64,000 bases of DNA from Planctomycetaceae bacterium (GCA_011525745.1 WYBU01000069.1:30735-94734); one strand, 5' to 3'; shown: positions 35,963 through 46,400, counted from the first letter of the stretch. Numbers and translations are program-made. The notes: a model not told the origin generated them from the sequence alone.

Positions 35963-36738
35963 CTGATCCGAGCCGCAAGCGCCAGCGCTGCGGTCGTTCC
36001 GAGCCGCGAAGCGTCAGCGAGCGGGATAGGGCGGCCCGGTCCGCGACCCGACCGCGCGATCGGCGAGGGCGCGCCGGGCGCGCCGTCAGGCATTGGGCAT
36101 GGGTGCGCGCACGGCATGTTCGGCGCGGCGTCGGGCTTCTGGCGCGTGGGCGCAAATAAATGGTTCACTCGAGGGCATGGCTTGCTGATCCCGCTTGCTG
36201 ACGCTGCGCGGCTCGGAGGGCCGCGCGAGTTCGCCGCGAGCTTTCAGCCGCGCGCATCCGAGCCGCGAAGCGTCAGCGAGCGGGATAGGGCGGCCCGGGC
36301 TGCGACCCGACCGCGCGATCGGCGAGGGCGCGTCCGGCGCGCCGTCAGGCATCGGGCGTGCGTTCGCGCACGGCGTGTTTGGCGCGCCGTCAGGCTGCGG
36401 GCGCGTGGGCGCGAATAAATGGTTCACTCGAGAGCATGGCTTGCGGATCCCGCTTGCTTACGCTGCGCGGCTCGGATGGCCGCGCGAGTTCGCCGCGAGC
36501 TTGCAGCCGCGCGCATCCGAGCCGCGAAGCGTCAGCGAGCGGGATAGGGCGGCCCGGTCCGCGACCCGACCGCGCGATCGGCGAGGGCGCGTCCGGCGCG
36601 CCGTCAGGCATCGGGCATGGGTGCGCGCACGGCATGTTCGGCGCGGCGTCGGGCTTCTGGCGCGTGGGCGCGAATAAATGGTTCACTCGAGGGCATGGCT
36701 TGCTGATTCCGCTTGCTGACGCTGCGCGGCGCGGATGC
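35963..36738. mobile_element. Three tandem 259-bp units with terminal inverted repeats
   Basis: Left outer arm CTGATCCGAGCCGCAAGCGC at about 35963, then three direct units with starts at 36001, 36260 and 36519 (period exactly 259; the third breaks off near 36738). Each unit opens with GAGCCGCGAAGCGTCAGCGA and closes with TCGCTTGCTGACGC-type complement ending GCGGCTCGGA, so each is bounded by about 27-bp inverted repeats like a miniature element (MITE). 259 is not a multiple of 3 and no protein is encoded. No parent transposase is present in the window. The rest of 35822-36789 has no gene. Confidence 0.8.
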
Positions 36739-36789
36739 GCACGGGCTGCAAGCCCGTGCGGCGCAGAAGAGGGGCCTGCACGGCGGACC

Positions 36790-37902
36790 CTACGTGCGAA
36801 GCGCGTAATCCTCGAAGCGTTTCAGATCGCCCAACCGCACCGAGGGCGGCGTTTTCTCGATCGCCGAAAGTACGTCCGCCATCGCGATCGGTCGCGGCGC
36901 GCCGCCCCCGACCGACTCGAGGAACGGAATCGTCGCCGCTTTCGCCGCGACCGCCCTGATGTCGGCGCCGCTGTAGCGATCGGTCAGATCGACGAGTTTG
37001 GGGAAGTCGACGTCGTCGGACAACGGACGATTGCCCAGATACAACTCGAGCAGCCGATGCCGCGCCGGCGCATCGGGCAGCGGAACATAAACGCGCGCGT
37101 CGAACCGGCCCGGCCGCAGCACGGCGGGGTCCAGGCTCCACGGCTCGTTGGTCGCGCCCACGAACAACAGCGGCCGCTGCGACTGCCGGTCGAACCCCTC
37201 AAGTTCCTGAAGAATCTGCGGCACCACGCGCGTCATCACGCTGCTGCCGCTGTCGCGGCGGCGCGGCACGAGCGCCTCGACTTCGTCCATGAAGATGCAC
37301 GCGCGCGGCTCGTCCTTGGCGGCGTCGAAGAGTCTCTTGATGTTTTGCTCCGCCTCGCCGACCCATTTGCTCATGATCTGCGCCGGGCTGATGACGAACA
37401 TCGTCGCATCTACTTCGGTCGCGATCGCCTTGGCGATCATCGTCTTGCCGGTGCCGGGCGGGCCGAAGAGCAACAGGCCGCCGCCGGTCGCGACCGAGTA
37501 GCGCTGCGCCAACTCCGGGTGCTGGAACGGATAGATCATCTTCAGGCGGATTTCCTGCTTGACGTCGTCCAGTCCGGCGATGTCGTCGAAACGGATGTTG
37601 GGCTTTTCGCGCACGACCCAGTCCGCGGCGTCGGCGCCCGAATCGTCGTCCTCGCGCGCCCGCGTGCGCTCGCGCCGCCCGCCGGCCTTGCGCTGTTCGC
37701 ACGACTTGGCCAGCTCCATCAACTCGCGCGCGACCGTCTCGTGCTGCTGGCGAAGCTGCGGCGTCTTGGCCGACTCGGCCAGCTCGACCATGCACTCGGC
37801 GGCCTGGATCAGGTACGACCGGGCGGCGGCGTAGTCGCCGTTGCGATAGGCGGCCACGCCCTTGTCCTTGAAGCGCTCGAATGTGGCGAATGTCGCGGCC
37901 AT
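36790..37902 (-). CDS. Vps4/katanin-like AAA ATPase with MIT-like N-terminal domain
   Basis: 370 residues started at 37902 (MAATFATFERFKDKG). Residues 1-75 are three helices with a pattern close to MIT/TPR domains (GVAAYRNGDYAAARSYLIQAA). After a charged linker comes one AAA module: GLDDVKQEI, Walker A GPPGTGKT (147-154), pore loop KWVGE (179-183), Walker B IFMDEVE (203-209), second region of homology NEPWSLDPAVLRPGRFD with the arginine fingers. KW-G-E in the pore loop is the hallmark of the meiotic-clade AAA proteins (Vps4, katanin, spastin). Cytoplasmic remodelling ATPase; substrate unknown. Monocistronic, 169 bp from the next gene. Confidence 0.85.
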   Translation of the reverse strand: MAATFATFERFKDKGVAAYRNGDYAAARSYLIQAAECMVELAESAKTPQLRQQHETVARELMELAKSCEQRKAGGRRERTRAREDDDSGADAADWVVREKPNIRFDDIAGLDDVKQEIRLKMIYPFQHPELAQRYSVATGGGLLLFGPPGTGKTMIAKAIATEVDATMFVISPAQIMSKWVGEAEQNIKRLFDAAKDEPRACIFMDEVEALVPRRRDSGSSVMTRVVPQILQELEGFDRQSQRPLLFVGATNEPWSLDPAVLRPGRFDARVYVPLPDAPARHRLLELYLGNRPLSDDVDFPKLVDLTDRYSGADIRAVAAKAATIPFLESVGGGAPRPIAMADVLSAIEKTPPSVRLGDLKRFEDYALRT

Positions 37903-38071
37903 GGAAGATTGAACGGTCCTGTTACCCCGACCGCACGCGGTGCGCTGGGGTCTCGGCAAACACGCAGACCGGCGGTGACGCCGAATTCGATTCCTGCCGA
38001 ACCCGCCGCGGCGCCTACGGCAACTCTGTGAAATCGTAACACGGTATTGGGGCGCGGTCGGGTCGTTTATT

Positions 38072-40084
38072 TCACTTGGCGGGTTGTTGGACGGCGGCCA
38101 GCCGTTCGATGCCCACTGCTTCGTCGGCGACGCCAGGCTCGTGCGACTCGGGGGCGGCCGGGGCCACAAGCGGCGCATCGCCGTTCGGGTCGGGCTGATA
38201 CTCGGGCACCATTCGTTTGAGCATCCGTTTCAGATCGGCGGTCGAGGCGCGATCCGCCTGGCAGACCAGATCGTCGATTTCGTCGGCGATGCGGTCCCAG
38301 TCCTCCTGCCGCTGCCGCCACACGTAGATTTTCTCGTGCTGAGTCGGGCTCATGTCTTCGCCGCAGACGCTGAGTTCCTCGAAAAGCTTTTCACCCGGCC
38401 GGATGCCGGTGAACATGATCTCGACGTCCTCGCCGGGACGAAAGCCCATCAGCGTGATCATCTGGCGTGCCAGATCGACGATGCGCACCGGCTCGCCCAT
38501 GTCGAGGACGAAGATTTCGCCGCCGCTGCCCATCGCCGCCGCCTGAAGCACAAGCTGCGTGGCCTCGGGGATCGTCATGAAGTAGCGCGTCATGTCGGGG
38601 TGCGTCACCGTGACCGGGCCGCCCCGCGCGATCTGCTCCTGGAAGATGGGCACAACGCTGCCCGATGATCCCAGCACGTTGCCGAAGCGCACCGTGATGA
38701 ACTGCGTATCGTGCCGCCGGCCCAGGTGCTGCAACCCCAGTTCGGCCACGCGCTTGCTGCACCCCATCACGCTGGTGGGATTGACCGCCTTGTCGGTGCT
38801 GATCATGACGAACTTTTCGACGCCCGACCTGCACGCCGCTTCGGCGACCAACATCGTGCCGCGAACGTTGTTCTTGATCGCCTCGCCGATGTTCGTCTCC
38901 ATCAGCGGCACGTGCTTGTGCGCCGCGGCGTGGAAGACAACCTGCGGGCGCTCTTCGTCGAAGACGCGCTCGATGCGCGCGGCGTCGGCGATGTCCGCGA
39001 CGCGTCCGCACCGCGGCACGTCGGGCGCCAGCGCCGACAGCTCGCGGTCGATCTGAAACAGATTGTTCTCGGCCTGCTCGATGAGCACGATTCTTGCCGG
39101 CTTGTAGCGCGCCACCTGGCGGCAGATTTCCGACCCGATCGATCCGCCCGCGCCGGTGACGACGACGCGCCTGTTTTCGATGAAGGCGGCGATGGCCGCG
39201 TTGTCGAGTTGCACCGGATCGCGGCCCAGCAGGTCATTGATGTCGACGTCGCGCATCTGCGAGACGCTGACGCGGCCGGCGACGACGTCGGGCAGGGCCG
39301 GCACGGTGCGAAAGCGCAGGTTGGTCCCTTGGCACAACTTGACGATAATTTGCAGGCGCTTCTGCTTGATATTGGGCATCGCGATGAGCAGGTCCGAGAC
39401 GTGATACTGCTCGGCGATGGCGCGGACCTCGTCCAGCGTGCCCAGGACGGGCACGTCGTGAATGCGGGCGGCCTGTTTGCCCGGATCGTCGTCGAGGAAT
39501 CCCGCCACGCGGTAGCGGTCTTCGGGCATGCGGAAGATCTCGCGCAGCAGCGCTTCACCGGTGTTGCCCGCGCCGAGGATCAGGCAGCGCGACAGTCCGC
39601 CCGAGGCGACCAGGCGCGATTCCTCGTAATACAGCCGCACGGCGGCGCGAGCGCCGATGACCAGGACGATGGTGGCGCCCCAGTCGAGAATGAAGATGGA
39701 TTCCGGAAATTCGTAGAAGACCGCAAAGGGATCTGCTTTCGATATGACGCGGTCGAGCAGGTAGACGAGGATAAAAAGGCACGTGCTCCAGGTCGTGGCC
39801 CGGAAGACCTGCACCGCGTCCCTCATGCCGACGTACCGCCAGAACGCGCGGTACAGGCCCAGCAGGTAGAAAACGACCACCTTGATGATGACCGGGAACC
39901 ACACCAGACGAAGGAATACGGGGCGGAACCAGCGGTCGAAGTGCCAGAAGTTATCGAGCATTCCGCAGGCGGTGAAAAACGCCGCCGCGAACAAGAGCAC
40001 GTGCGCGGAGACGGAGACCGCGTTGCGATAACGCGACAGAAACCGATAAAAAGGCGTGCGTTGTTGGGTCGTGCGTCCCGGCAT
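38072..40084 (-). CDS. Membrane-bound nucleotide-sugar epimerase/dehydratase (FlaA1/CapD type)
   Basis: 670 residues. Four transmembrane segments in the first 160 residues, a CoA-binding-like Rossmann domain (RCLILGAGNTGEALLREI) at about 165-285, and a short-chain dehydrogenase domain from about 300: NAD loop VVTGAGGSIGSE, and SMISTDKAVNPTSVMGCSK, where methionine replaces the usual tyrosine, as in this family. These enzymes make UDP-linked 4,6-dehydrated sugars for surface polysaccharides. The C-terminal 70 residues are helical and then polar. A 268-nt leader with hairpins precedes it. Very probably involved in exopolysaccharide or O-antigen-like synthesis. Confidence 0.92.
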   Translation of the reverse strand: MPGRTTQQRTPFYRFLSRYRNAVSVSAHVLLFAAAFFTACGMLDNFWHFDRWFRPVFLRLVWFPVIIKVVVFYLLGLYRAFWRYVGMRDAVQVFRATTWSTCLFILVYLLDRVISKADPFAVFYEFPESIFILDWGATIVLVIGARAAVRLYYEESRLVASGGLSRCLILGAGNTGEALLREIFRMPEDRYRVAGFLDDDPGKQAARIHDVPVLGTLDEVRAIAEQYHVSDLLIAMPNIKQKRLQIIVKLCQGTNLRFRTVPALPDVVAGRVSVSQMRDVDINDLLGRDPVQLDNAAIAAFIENRRVVVTGAGGSIGSEICRQVARYKPARIVLIEQAENNLFQIDRELSALAPDVPRCGRVADIADAARIERVFDEERPQVVFHAAAHKHVPLMETNIGEAIKNNVRGTMLVAEAACRSGVEKFVMISTDKAVNPTSVMGCSKRVAELGLQHLGRRHDTQFITVRFGNVLGSSGSVVPIFQEQIARGGPVTVTHPDMTRYFMTIPEATQLVLQAAAMGSGGEIFVLDMGEPVRIVDLARQMITLMGFRPGEDVEIMFTGIRPGEKLFEELSVCGEDMSPTQHEKIYVWRQRQEDWDRIADEIDDLVCQADRASTADLKRMLKRMVPEYQPDPNGDAPLVAPAAPESHEPGVADEAVGIERLAAVQQPAK

Positions 40085-40439
40085 TCTTTATGTTCGCCAA
40101 TCCCCGTTCCGGTCCCCTCTACCCTCGATAGTCATCGGACGAACCCTTGTTCGGCTGGATGGGGCGTTCCCACCATAGCGCTCGTCCACAGGGGGTGGCT
40201 TCAGACGCGCAACACGTTTTCCGCCAGAAAGTTAAAGCCTACGAGGTTCCGTCGGTGCCCGTCAACCCGAAAGCCTGACGCACCCGCGTCAGCCGGTAGG
40301 AGCGACGATGCGCGCGGCTGCCGAGTACTTTACGACGCTCTGGGGCTTGGATTACCCGATTGTAGGACTCGCAGCGGCGGGAAACGAGACGGAGACGTTG
40401 AACAAAGTCGCCGTTGCGACGACGTGATGCGCCCGCGCG
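40085..40439 (-). promoter_or_regulatory. Long structured leader of the epimerase gene (candidate)
   Basis: No gene in this 355-bp spacer. On the minus strand a -10-like TACAAT (40359-40364) suggests transcription from about 40352. The leader has CTGACGC-(GGGT)-GCGTCAG (40275-40292) inside a wider pairing CCTAC/GTAGG (40296-40300 with 40238-40242). I compared it by eye with c-di-GMP, SAM, cobalamin, THF and fluoride riboswitches and saw no match. Ribosome binding site is not obvious. Confidence 0.45.
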
Positions 40440-41816
40440 TCAGGACGTCGGCCCATCGGATTCATAGAGGTTCGACAGGTACCCGATGATGTCGCTCTTG
40501 GTCAGCACCGCCACGGGCTTGCCGCCGTCGCGCACCATGATCGCCGACGCGCCCAGCGACAGGCGCTTGTAGGCCTTGTCGATCGAGGCGTCGCGATCGA
40601 GCACCGGGAAGGGCCGGCCCATGTGATCGGCCACGTGCTGATGGGCGATATCGACGTGGTCGAAGATGAGCTTCATGGCGGTCGACTCCTGCATCGAGCC
40701 GACAATGTTGCCGTTGTCGTCGATCACCGGAAGCTGCGAAATCTCGTACTTGCGCATCAGGTCGATGGCGGTTCGAATGGTATCCTTCGGCCCGACCGTG
40801 AGCAGCAGCGGCGCCGTGCCGCGGTGTTCGAGCACGTCGCCGACGGTCATGCCGAGCTGGGGCGTTGCCAGATATCCCTGCGCCTGCATCCACTCGTCGC
40901 TGTAAATCTTGCTCAGGTATCCGCGGCCGTGATCCGGCAGCAGAACCACGACGAGCTTGCCTGCGGGCAGATCGCGGGCCGCTTCGATTGCGGCGCAAAC
41001 CGCCATTCCGGCCGAGCCGCCGACGAGCAATCCCTCCTCGCGGGCCAGTCGCCGTGTCATGAGAAAGGAGTCCTTGTCGGAAACGCTGATCACCCGATCG
41101 ACCAGCCGCAGATCGACCGTGCGGGGCACGAAGTCCTCGCCGACGCCTTCGACCTGGTAGGGCTTGGGCATCGATCCCTGGGCGTAGATCGAGCCTTCCG
41201 GATCGCCGCCGATGATCGTGATGGAGGGGTTCTTTTCCTTGAGGTAGCGTGCCGTGCCCGAGATGGTCCCGCCGGTGCCGATGCCGGCGACGAACATGTC
41301 GACCGCGCCGTCGGTCTGACGCCAGATTTCAGGCCCGGTCGAGTCATAGTGGGCCTGCGGATTCAGCGGGTTGTTGAACTGATTGGGCTGAAACGCGCCG
41401 GGGATCTCTTCGGTCAGTCGGTTGGCGACGCTGTAGTAGCTTTCGGGCGAGTTGGCGCCGACGGTCGGCACGGTCACGGTCTCGGCGCCGTAGGCGCGCA
41501 GCAGGGCGAACTTCTCGGGCGCCATCTTGTCGGGCATCACCAGAATGCAGCGATAGCCCTTGATCGCCGCCGCCATCGCCAGCGCCGCGCCGGTGTTGCC
41601 CGACGTCGGCTCGATGATCGTGCCGCCGGGTTTGAGCAGGCCGGCCTGCTCGGCCGCTTCCAACATGCGGATGGCCGGGCGGTCCTTGACCGAACCGCCG
41701 GGATTGAAGAATTCGACCTTGGCCGCGATCGTGCAGGCCAGCCCCTGCGTCACGCGGCGCAGCTTGATCAGGGGCGTGTTGCCGATGAGTTTCAATGCGC
41801 TGTCGTGCAATTCCAT
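40440..41816 (-). CDS. Cystathionine beta-synthase-like PLP enzyme with CBS pair
   Basis: 458 residues from M at 41816. Residues 1-310 are a fold-type II PLP enzyme: GNTPLIKL, FFNPGGSVKDRPA with the PLP lysine, PTSGNTGAALA, and GIGTGGTISG for phosphate binding. Residues about 335-455 are two CBS motifs (TIRTAIDLMRKYEISQLPVID; SAIMVRDGGKPVAVLTKSDIIGYL, in segments). This order is that of cystathionine beta-synthase and CysM/CBS fusions, so it may make cystathionine from serine and homocysteine or cysteine from acetylserine. No heme-binding N-terminus. GAGGG lies before the start. Substrate cannot be decided from sequence. Confidence 0.88.
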   Translation of the reverse strand: MELHDSALKLIGNTPLIKLRRVTQGLACTIAAKVEFFNPGGSVKDRPAIRMLEAAEQAGLLKPGGTIIEPTSGNTGAALAMAAAIKGYRCILVMPDKMAPEKFALLRAYGAETVTVPTVGANSPESYYSVANRLTEEIPGAFQPNQFNNPLNPQAHYDSTGPEIWRQTDGAVDMFVAGIGTGGTISGTARYLKEKNPSITIIGGDPEGSIYAQGSMPKPYQVEGVGEDFVPRTVDLRLVDRVISVSDKDSFLMTRRLAREEGLLVGGSAGMAVCAAIEAARDLPAGKLVVVLLPDHGRGYLSKIYSDEWMQAQGYLATPQLGMTVGDVLEHRGTAPLLLTVGPKDTIRTAIDLMRKYEISQLPVIDDNGNIVGSMQESTAMKLIFDHVDIAHQHVADHMGRPFPVLDRDASIDKAYKRLSLGASAIMVRDGGKPVAVLTKSDIIGYLSNLYESDGPTS

Positions 41817-42081
41817 CACGCGCCCTCGGGGTTCGCCGTTTCTCCGCTCGCGACCCGAAACGGCGATACTAGAAACGACGGCGCGGTGTGTCAAACGAGG
41901 CCTGAAAGGCCTGCGCCGGCGGGCGCCTTGCGGTTGTCGTCAGGGCAAGGCTGGAATCGAAAGCAAGGCCCGCCGTGACGGGTAATTCAAGAACGACAGG
42001 GGAATTCGGGACGCAATCCGCCGCCACTGTCATTCTGTTCTAAAGAGGCACTCTGCTGATCCTGTTCGTCGGGCCGGAGTG

Positions 42082-42654
42082 ATGGCACAACCAGCCGACA
42101 CGTTCATGGCATTTGTCAGCCCGCACGCGCAGCGGCTCCACGCGCTGGCGCGGCAATACGGACGTACGCCCGAAGACGCGGCAGATCTGCTACAGGAAAC
42201 GTTACTGCGGGCCTGGCGCAACTTCTCCCCGACGCATGAAACCGTCTATCGACGCGCGTGGCTGGTGGTCATCCTGCGCAACATCGCCGCCGAGTGGCAT
42301 CGCACGGCGCGAAGGAGGATTCGGCTCGAACTTGTTGGCGAGGCGGAGTTGACGGAAATGTCGGCGGCCGGCCTGTCGGAACCGTTCTCGTCGTTTCCGT
42401 CGCTGGACGAGGACCGGTTCCGCGAGTTTCTGGACGATCGGCTGGTCGCGGCGTTGGATGGACTGGAACCGGCGCATCGCGAGGTCATCGTGCTGTCAGT
42501 CGCAGGCGGGTTGAGCTATCGGGAGATTGGCGAAGTGCTTGACTGCCCCCTGGGCACCGTTATGTCGCGGATGGCGCGCGCGCGTCGTGCGCTGCGCGAG
42601 CGGCTGTCCGGATACGCCCGGGCGCGCGTGCCGGAAGGAGGAAGGCGCACATGA
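42082..42654 (+). CDS. ECF RNA polymerase sigma factor
   Basis: 190 residues from the ATG at 42082; the codon before is GTG and could also serve. Region 2: DAADLLQETLLRAWRNFSP, then RAWLVVILRNIAAEWHR; region 4: ALDGLEPAHREVIVLSVAGGLSYREIGEVLDCPLGTVMSRMARARR in segments, a clear helix-turn-helix. First gene of a five-gene operon; its stop overlaps the start of the anti-sigma gene as ATGA. It presumably drives expression of the efflux genes behind it or of envelope stress genes, which cannot be shown without promoter data. Confidence 0.9.
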   Translation: MAQPADTFMAFVSPHAQRLHALARQYGRTPEDAADLLQETLLRAWRNFSPTHETVYRRAWLVVILRNIAAEWHRTARRRIRLELVGEAELTEMSAAGLSEPFSSFPSLDEDRFREFLDDRLVAALDGLEPAHREVIVLSVAGGLSYREIGEVLDCPLGTVMSRMARARRALRERLSGYARARVPEGGRRT

Positions 42655-43433
42655 ACTGCGGCGAGGCGCGCGAGGTCCTGTACGCATTCCTGGACAGCGA
42701 GTTGGAGTCCGCGCTGAGCATCGAGGTCCAACGGCACCTGGAGTCATGCGCGCAGTGCGGGCGCGAGGCGGAGACCGAGCGTGAAATCCGAAAGCGCCTC
42801 GCCGGCGCACTCGAGCGGGTACAGCCCGGCTCGACCGTGGTGGAAGATGACCTGCGTGACGTGCTTGTCCGCGCCGAGCAGTTGATTCGGCGACCGCACC
42901 GCCGATGGCGGCCGGGCGTTGCCGCCGCGGCTGCATTCCTCCTGCTGGCCGTCTCAATCCTCTCACAGTTTCCGCGAACAGCGCCCGCGCCGGATGGACA
43001 GCATCTGGTCGAGACAGTCGTCGCGGACTTCGAGCATTTTCTTGAAGCGGGGCGTCCGATCCAGATCGCATCCGCCGACCGCAACGAGGTATCGCGATGG
43101 TTGCGCGAGCAGACCGGCGTTGCCGTGAGCCTCCCCGTCGCGTCCGGCGAGCATTGCCGCTTGATCGGCGCGCGAAAGTGCAAGTTGAACGGTCGTCCCG
43201 CGGCGTTTGCGCTGTACGAGATGAACGCGACGCCCGCTTGTTTGGTGGCAATGGCTGACGCTTCCGAACGACTGGATCCGATGCGGCCGCTGGCTCGCGT
43301 CGGCCGGGTTTTTTGGATCGACCGCTGCAAGGAACACACGGTGGTGGCGTACCGGAGCGGCTCGCTGCTTTATGCCGCTGTTTCGCGCGCCGACGCGGAT
43401 GAGCTGATCCATCTGATGTCGCATCTGGAGTGA
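42651..43433 (+). CDS. Zinc-containing anti-sigma factor, membrane-anchored
   Basis: 260 residues. The N-terminal zf-HC2/ZAS domain has H-x3-C-x2-C (HLESCAQC at about 29-36) and a leading NCGEAREVLYAFLDSELE helix, the type that binds ECF sigma factors and can respond to oxidants or metals. One transmembrane segment at about 86-108, then about 150 extracytoplasmic residues with a pair of cysteines (CRLIGARKC). Start overlaps the sigma gene; 6 bp separate its stop from the RND gene. Holds the sigma factor at the membrane by inference. Confidence 0.85.
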   Translation: MNCGEAREVLYAFLDSELESALSIEVQRHLESCAQCGREAETEREIRKRLAGALERVQPGSTVVEDDLRDVLVRAEQLIRRPHRRWRPGVAAAAAFLLLAVSILSQFPRTAPAPDGQHLVETVVADFEHFLEAGRPIQIASADRNEVSRWLREQTGVAVSLPVASGEHCRLIGARKCKLNGRPAAFALYEMNATPACLVAMADASERLDPMRPLARVGRVFWIDRCKEHTVVAYRSGSLLYAAVSRADADELIHLMSHLE

Positions 43434-43439
43434 GGTCTC

Positions 43440-46400
43440 ATGCCGCTGGTTCGAGCCGCGTTGCGGAATCCCTACTTCATCATCGTGCTGGCCCTGGGCG
43501 TGGTCTGCATCGGTGGCACGGCGCTGTACCGGCTCCCCACCGACATCCTGCCGCTCTTCAAGACCCCCGCCGTACAGGTGCTGACGCTTTATCCCGGCAT
43601 GCCCGCCGAGATCATGGAGAAGGACATCACCAACCGCATCTCGCGCTGGACCGGCCAGGCCAACGGCATCGTCAGACAGGAATCGCGGAGCATGATCGGC
43701 GTCTCGGTCGTCCGCGATTACTTCGGCGAAAACATCGACCCGAACACGGCCATGTCGCAGGTCACGTCGTTGGCGATGAGCGATCTGTATTACCTGCCGC
43801 CGGGCACCATTCCGCCGATGATCATGCCGTTCGATCCGACGGCGAGCATCCCGCTGTGCCTGCTGACCGTCTACAGCGACACGCACGGCGAGAAAGAGCT
43901 GTACGACATCGCGTACTTCGAGCTTCGGAACCGCCTGCAGGGCATTCAGGGTGTGATCGCGCCGGCGGTCTTCGGCGGCAAGATTCGACGCGTCCTGAAC
44001 TACGTGGATCGCGACAAGCTCCAGGCCCGCAACCTCTCACCGATGGACGTGGTGCGGGCCGTCGAGCGGTTCAATACGATGATCCCGACCGGCAGCGCCA
44101 AGTTCGGCGACCTGGATTATCAGATCAACGCGAACGGCATGGTCCAACAGGTCGCCGAGCTGAACGACATCCCGGTGAAACTCGATGGAATGGCGCCCGT
44201 CTTTCTGAAGGACGTCGCCGACGCCCAGGACACGGCCGCGATCCAGACAAACTACGTGCGGGTCAACGGGCGGCGGCAGGTGTATATCCCCATCTATCGC
44301 CAGCCGGGAGCCAACACGATTCAGATTGTGGACGGCCTCAAGGCGATGCTCGAGCCGATCCGTGAGCGACTTCCCAAGGGCGTCAATCTGGCCGTCACCT
44401 TCGACCAGTCGATCTACGTCAAGGACGCCATTTCCAACCTCCAGCACGAGGCGATCCTCGGCGGCGGGCTGGCCGTACTCATCATTCTGGTCTTCCTGGG
44501 GAGCATTCGATCCACGTTGATCATCTCGCTGGCCATTCCTCTGTCGATCCTGGCGGCGTTCATCGGACTCTTTTTCACCAATCACACGATCAACGTGATG
44601 ACGCTCGGCGGGCTGGCCCTTGTGCTCGGTCGACTGCTCGATGACGCCATCGTGGTACTGGAGAACACGCATCGACACCTGCGAATGGGCAAAACGCCGG
44701 CCAAGGCGGCTATGGATGCGGCGGGCGAAGTGGCCATGCCCATTCTGGTGGCGACGATCGCCACGTCGGTCGTCTTCTTCCCGGTCGTGTTTCTGACCGG
44801 CCTAGGGCGGTTCCTGTTCACGCCGCTGGCATTGGCGGTGACGTTTTCGATATTCGCGTCGTACTTCGTGGCCATGACGCTGGTGCCGATCTGCTGCGCC
44901 AAGTTCTTCCGGGCGCATCTGCCGGAAGTGACGCATCCTGATGGACCGCCGAAGACGCTGGTGGATCGACTCACCGATCGCCTGGCCGCGGCCTGCGGAG
45001 TCATCGTCGGATGGGCCCTGCGCCGGCGCCTGATCGTCGTCGGCGCGACGGTGGCCTTGTTCATCGCGTCGTTGCTCCTCTATCCGCGGATCGGCAAGGA
45101 GCTGTTCCCCGGCATGGACGTGGGACAATTCACCGTCAACGTCCGCGCGCCATCTGGCACGCGAATCGAGAACACCGAGACGCTCATCGAACAGGTGGAG
45201 CGCTCCATTCAGGCGACGATCCCCAAGCACGACCTGTCCATGATGATCTCCAACATCGGCGTGCTGCTCGACTGGCCGGCGGCCTACACGCCGAACGCCG
45301 GGCCGATGGACGGCTTCATTCTCGTTCAACTCACTGAAGACCGGACGCGGACGATTCAGGACTACGTCGTCGAACTGCGCAGACGGCTCAACGACGAGTA
45401 TCCCGGAATCGAATTCTCTTTTGACACCGGCGGGATCCTGACGGCGGCGCTCAACTTCGGCTTACCCAGCCCCATCAACGTGCAGGTCGAGGGCAACAAG
45501 CTCGAAACGGCTGCAAAAATCGCCCGTCGGATCCAGCGAATCGCCGAACGGACGCCCGGAGCGGTGGACGTGCGCATTCAGCAGAAGCTGGACTATCCAC
45601 AGCTCGAAGTGGACGTCGACCGGACGCGGGCCGCCTTTACCGGCCTCGATGCGGTGGAGGTAGTCAAGAACGTCGTCACGGCCTTCAACAGCTCGATCAA
45701 TTTCAACCCCGCGTTCTGGATCGATCACAAAAGCGGCAATCACTACTTCATCGGGGCCCAGTACCGCGAACCGGACATCGTGTCGATGAGCACGTTGGAA
45801 CACATTCCGGTCACCGGAACCGGAGGCGATGAATCGCCGCCGGTGCTCCTGAAGAACGTCGCCAAGTTCCGGCGCACGACCGCACCGGCGGAGATCAATC
45901 AAGTCAACCTCAGCCGGGTGGTCGATCTGTTCGTCAACGTACACGGCCGCGACGTGGGATCGGTCGCCGCGGACATCGAGAAGGGCATCGAGGCCGTGCG
46001 GGCGGAGATGGCCGCCGAGGATCAGGCCGCCGCCGCCGCCGGTCAGCCCAAGCCGTGGGAGGGTTACCGCATCTACATGCGCGGCGAGGTGGCCAGCATG
46101 AGGGAATCGTTCACGGGCTTGGCCTTCGGTCTGGTGCTGGCAAGCGTCCTGGTCTATCTGGTGATGGTGTCGCAGTTCCGCTCGTTCATCGATCCGTTCA
46201 TCGTGATGTTCTCGGTGCCGCTGGGGCTGATCGGCGTGCTGGCGATGCTCTGGGCGACGAACACGACCGTCAACATCCAGTCGTTTATCGGCGTGATCTT
46301 CATGGTCGGCATCGCGGTCTCGAACGCCGTGCTGATCGTCGAGTTCGCCAATCGGTTGCGCGACGAGAAGGGGCTTTCGGCCGCCGAGGCCGCCGTCGAG

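Noticed and set aside
35914..38031. Plus-strand frames running through the tandem repeats and on through the AAA ATPase region
   Set aside because: The 259-bp period changes frame from copy to copy, and the later part is antisense to a clear AAA gene. No start or ribosome binding site supports them.
40238..40300. c-di-GMP riboswitch in front of the epimerase gene
   Set aside because: The conserved ACGCAAAGCC-type core and the tetraloop-receptor pattern are absent in both orientations.
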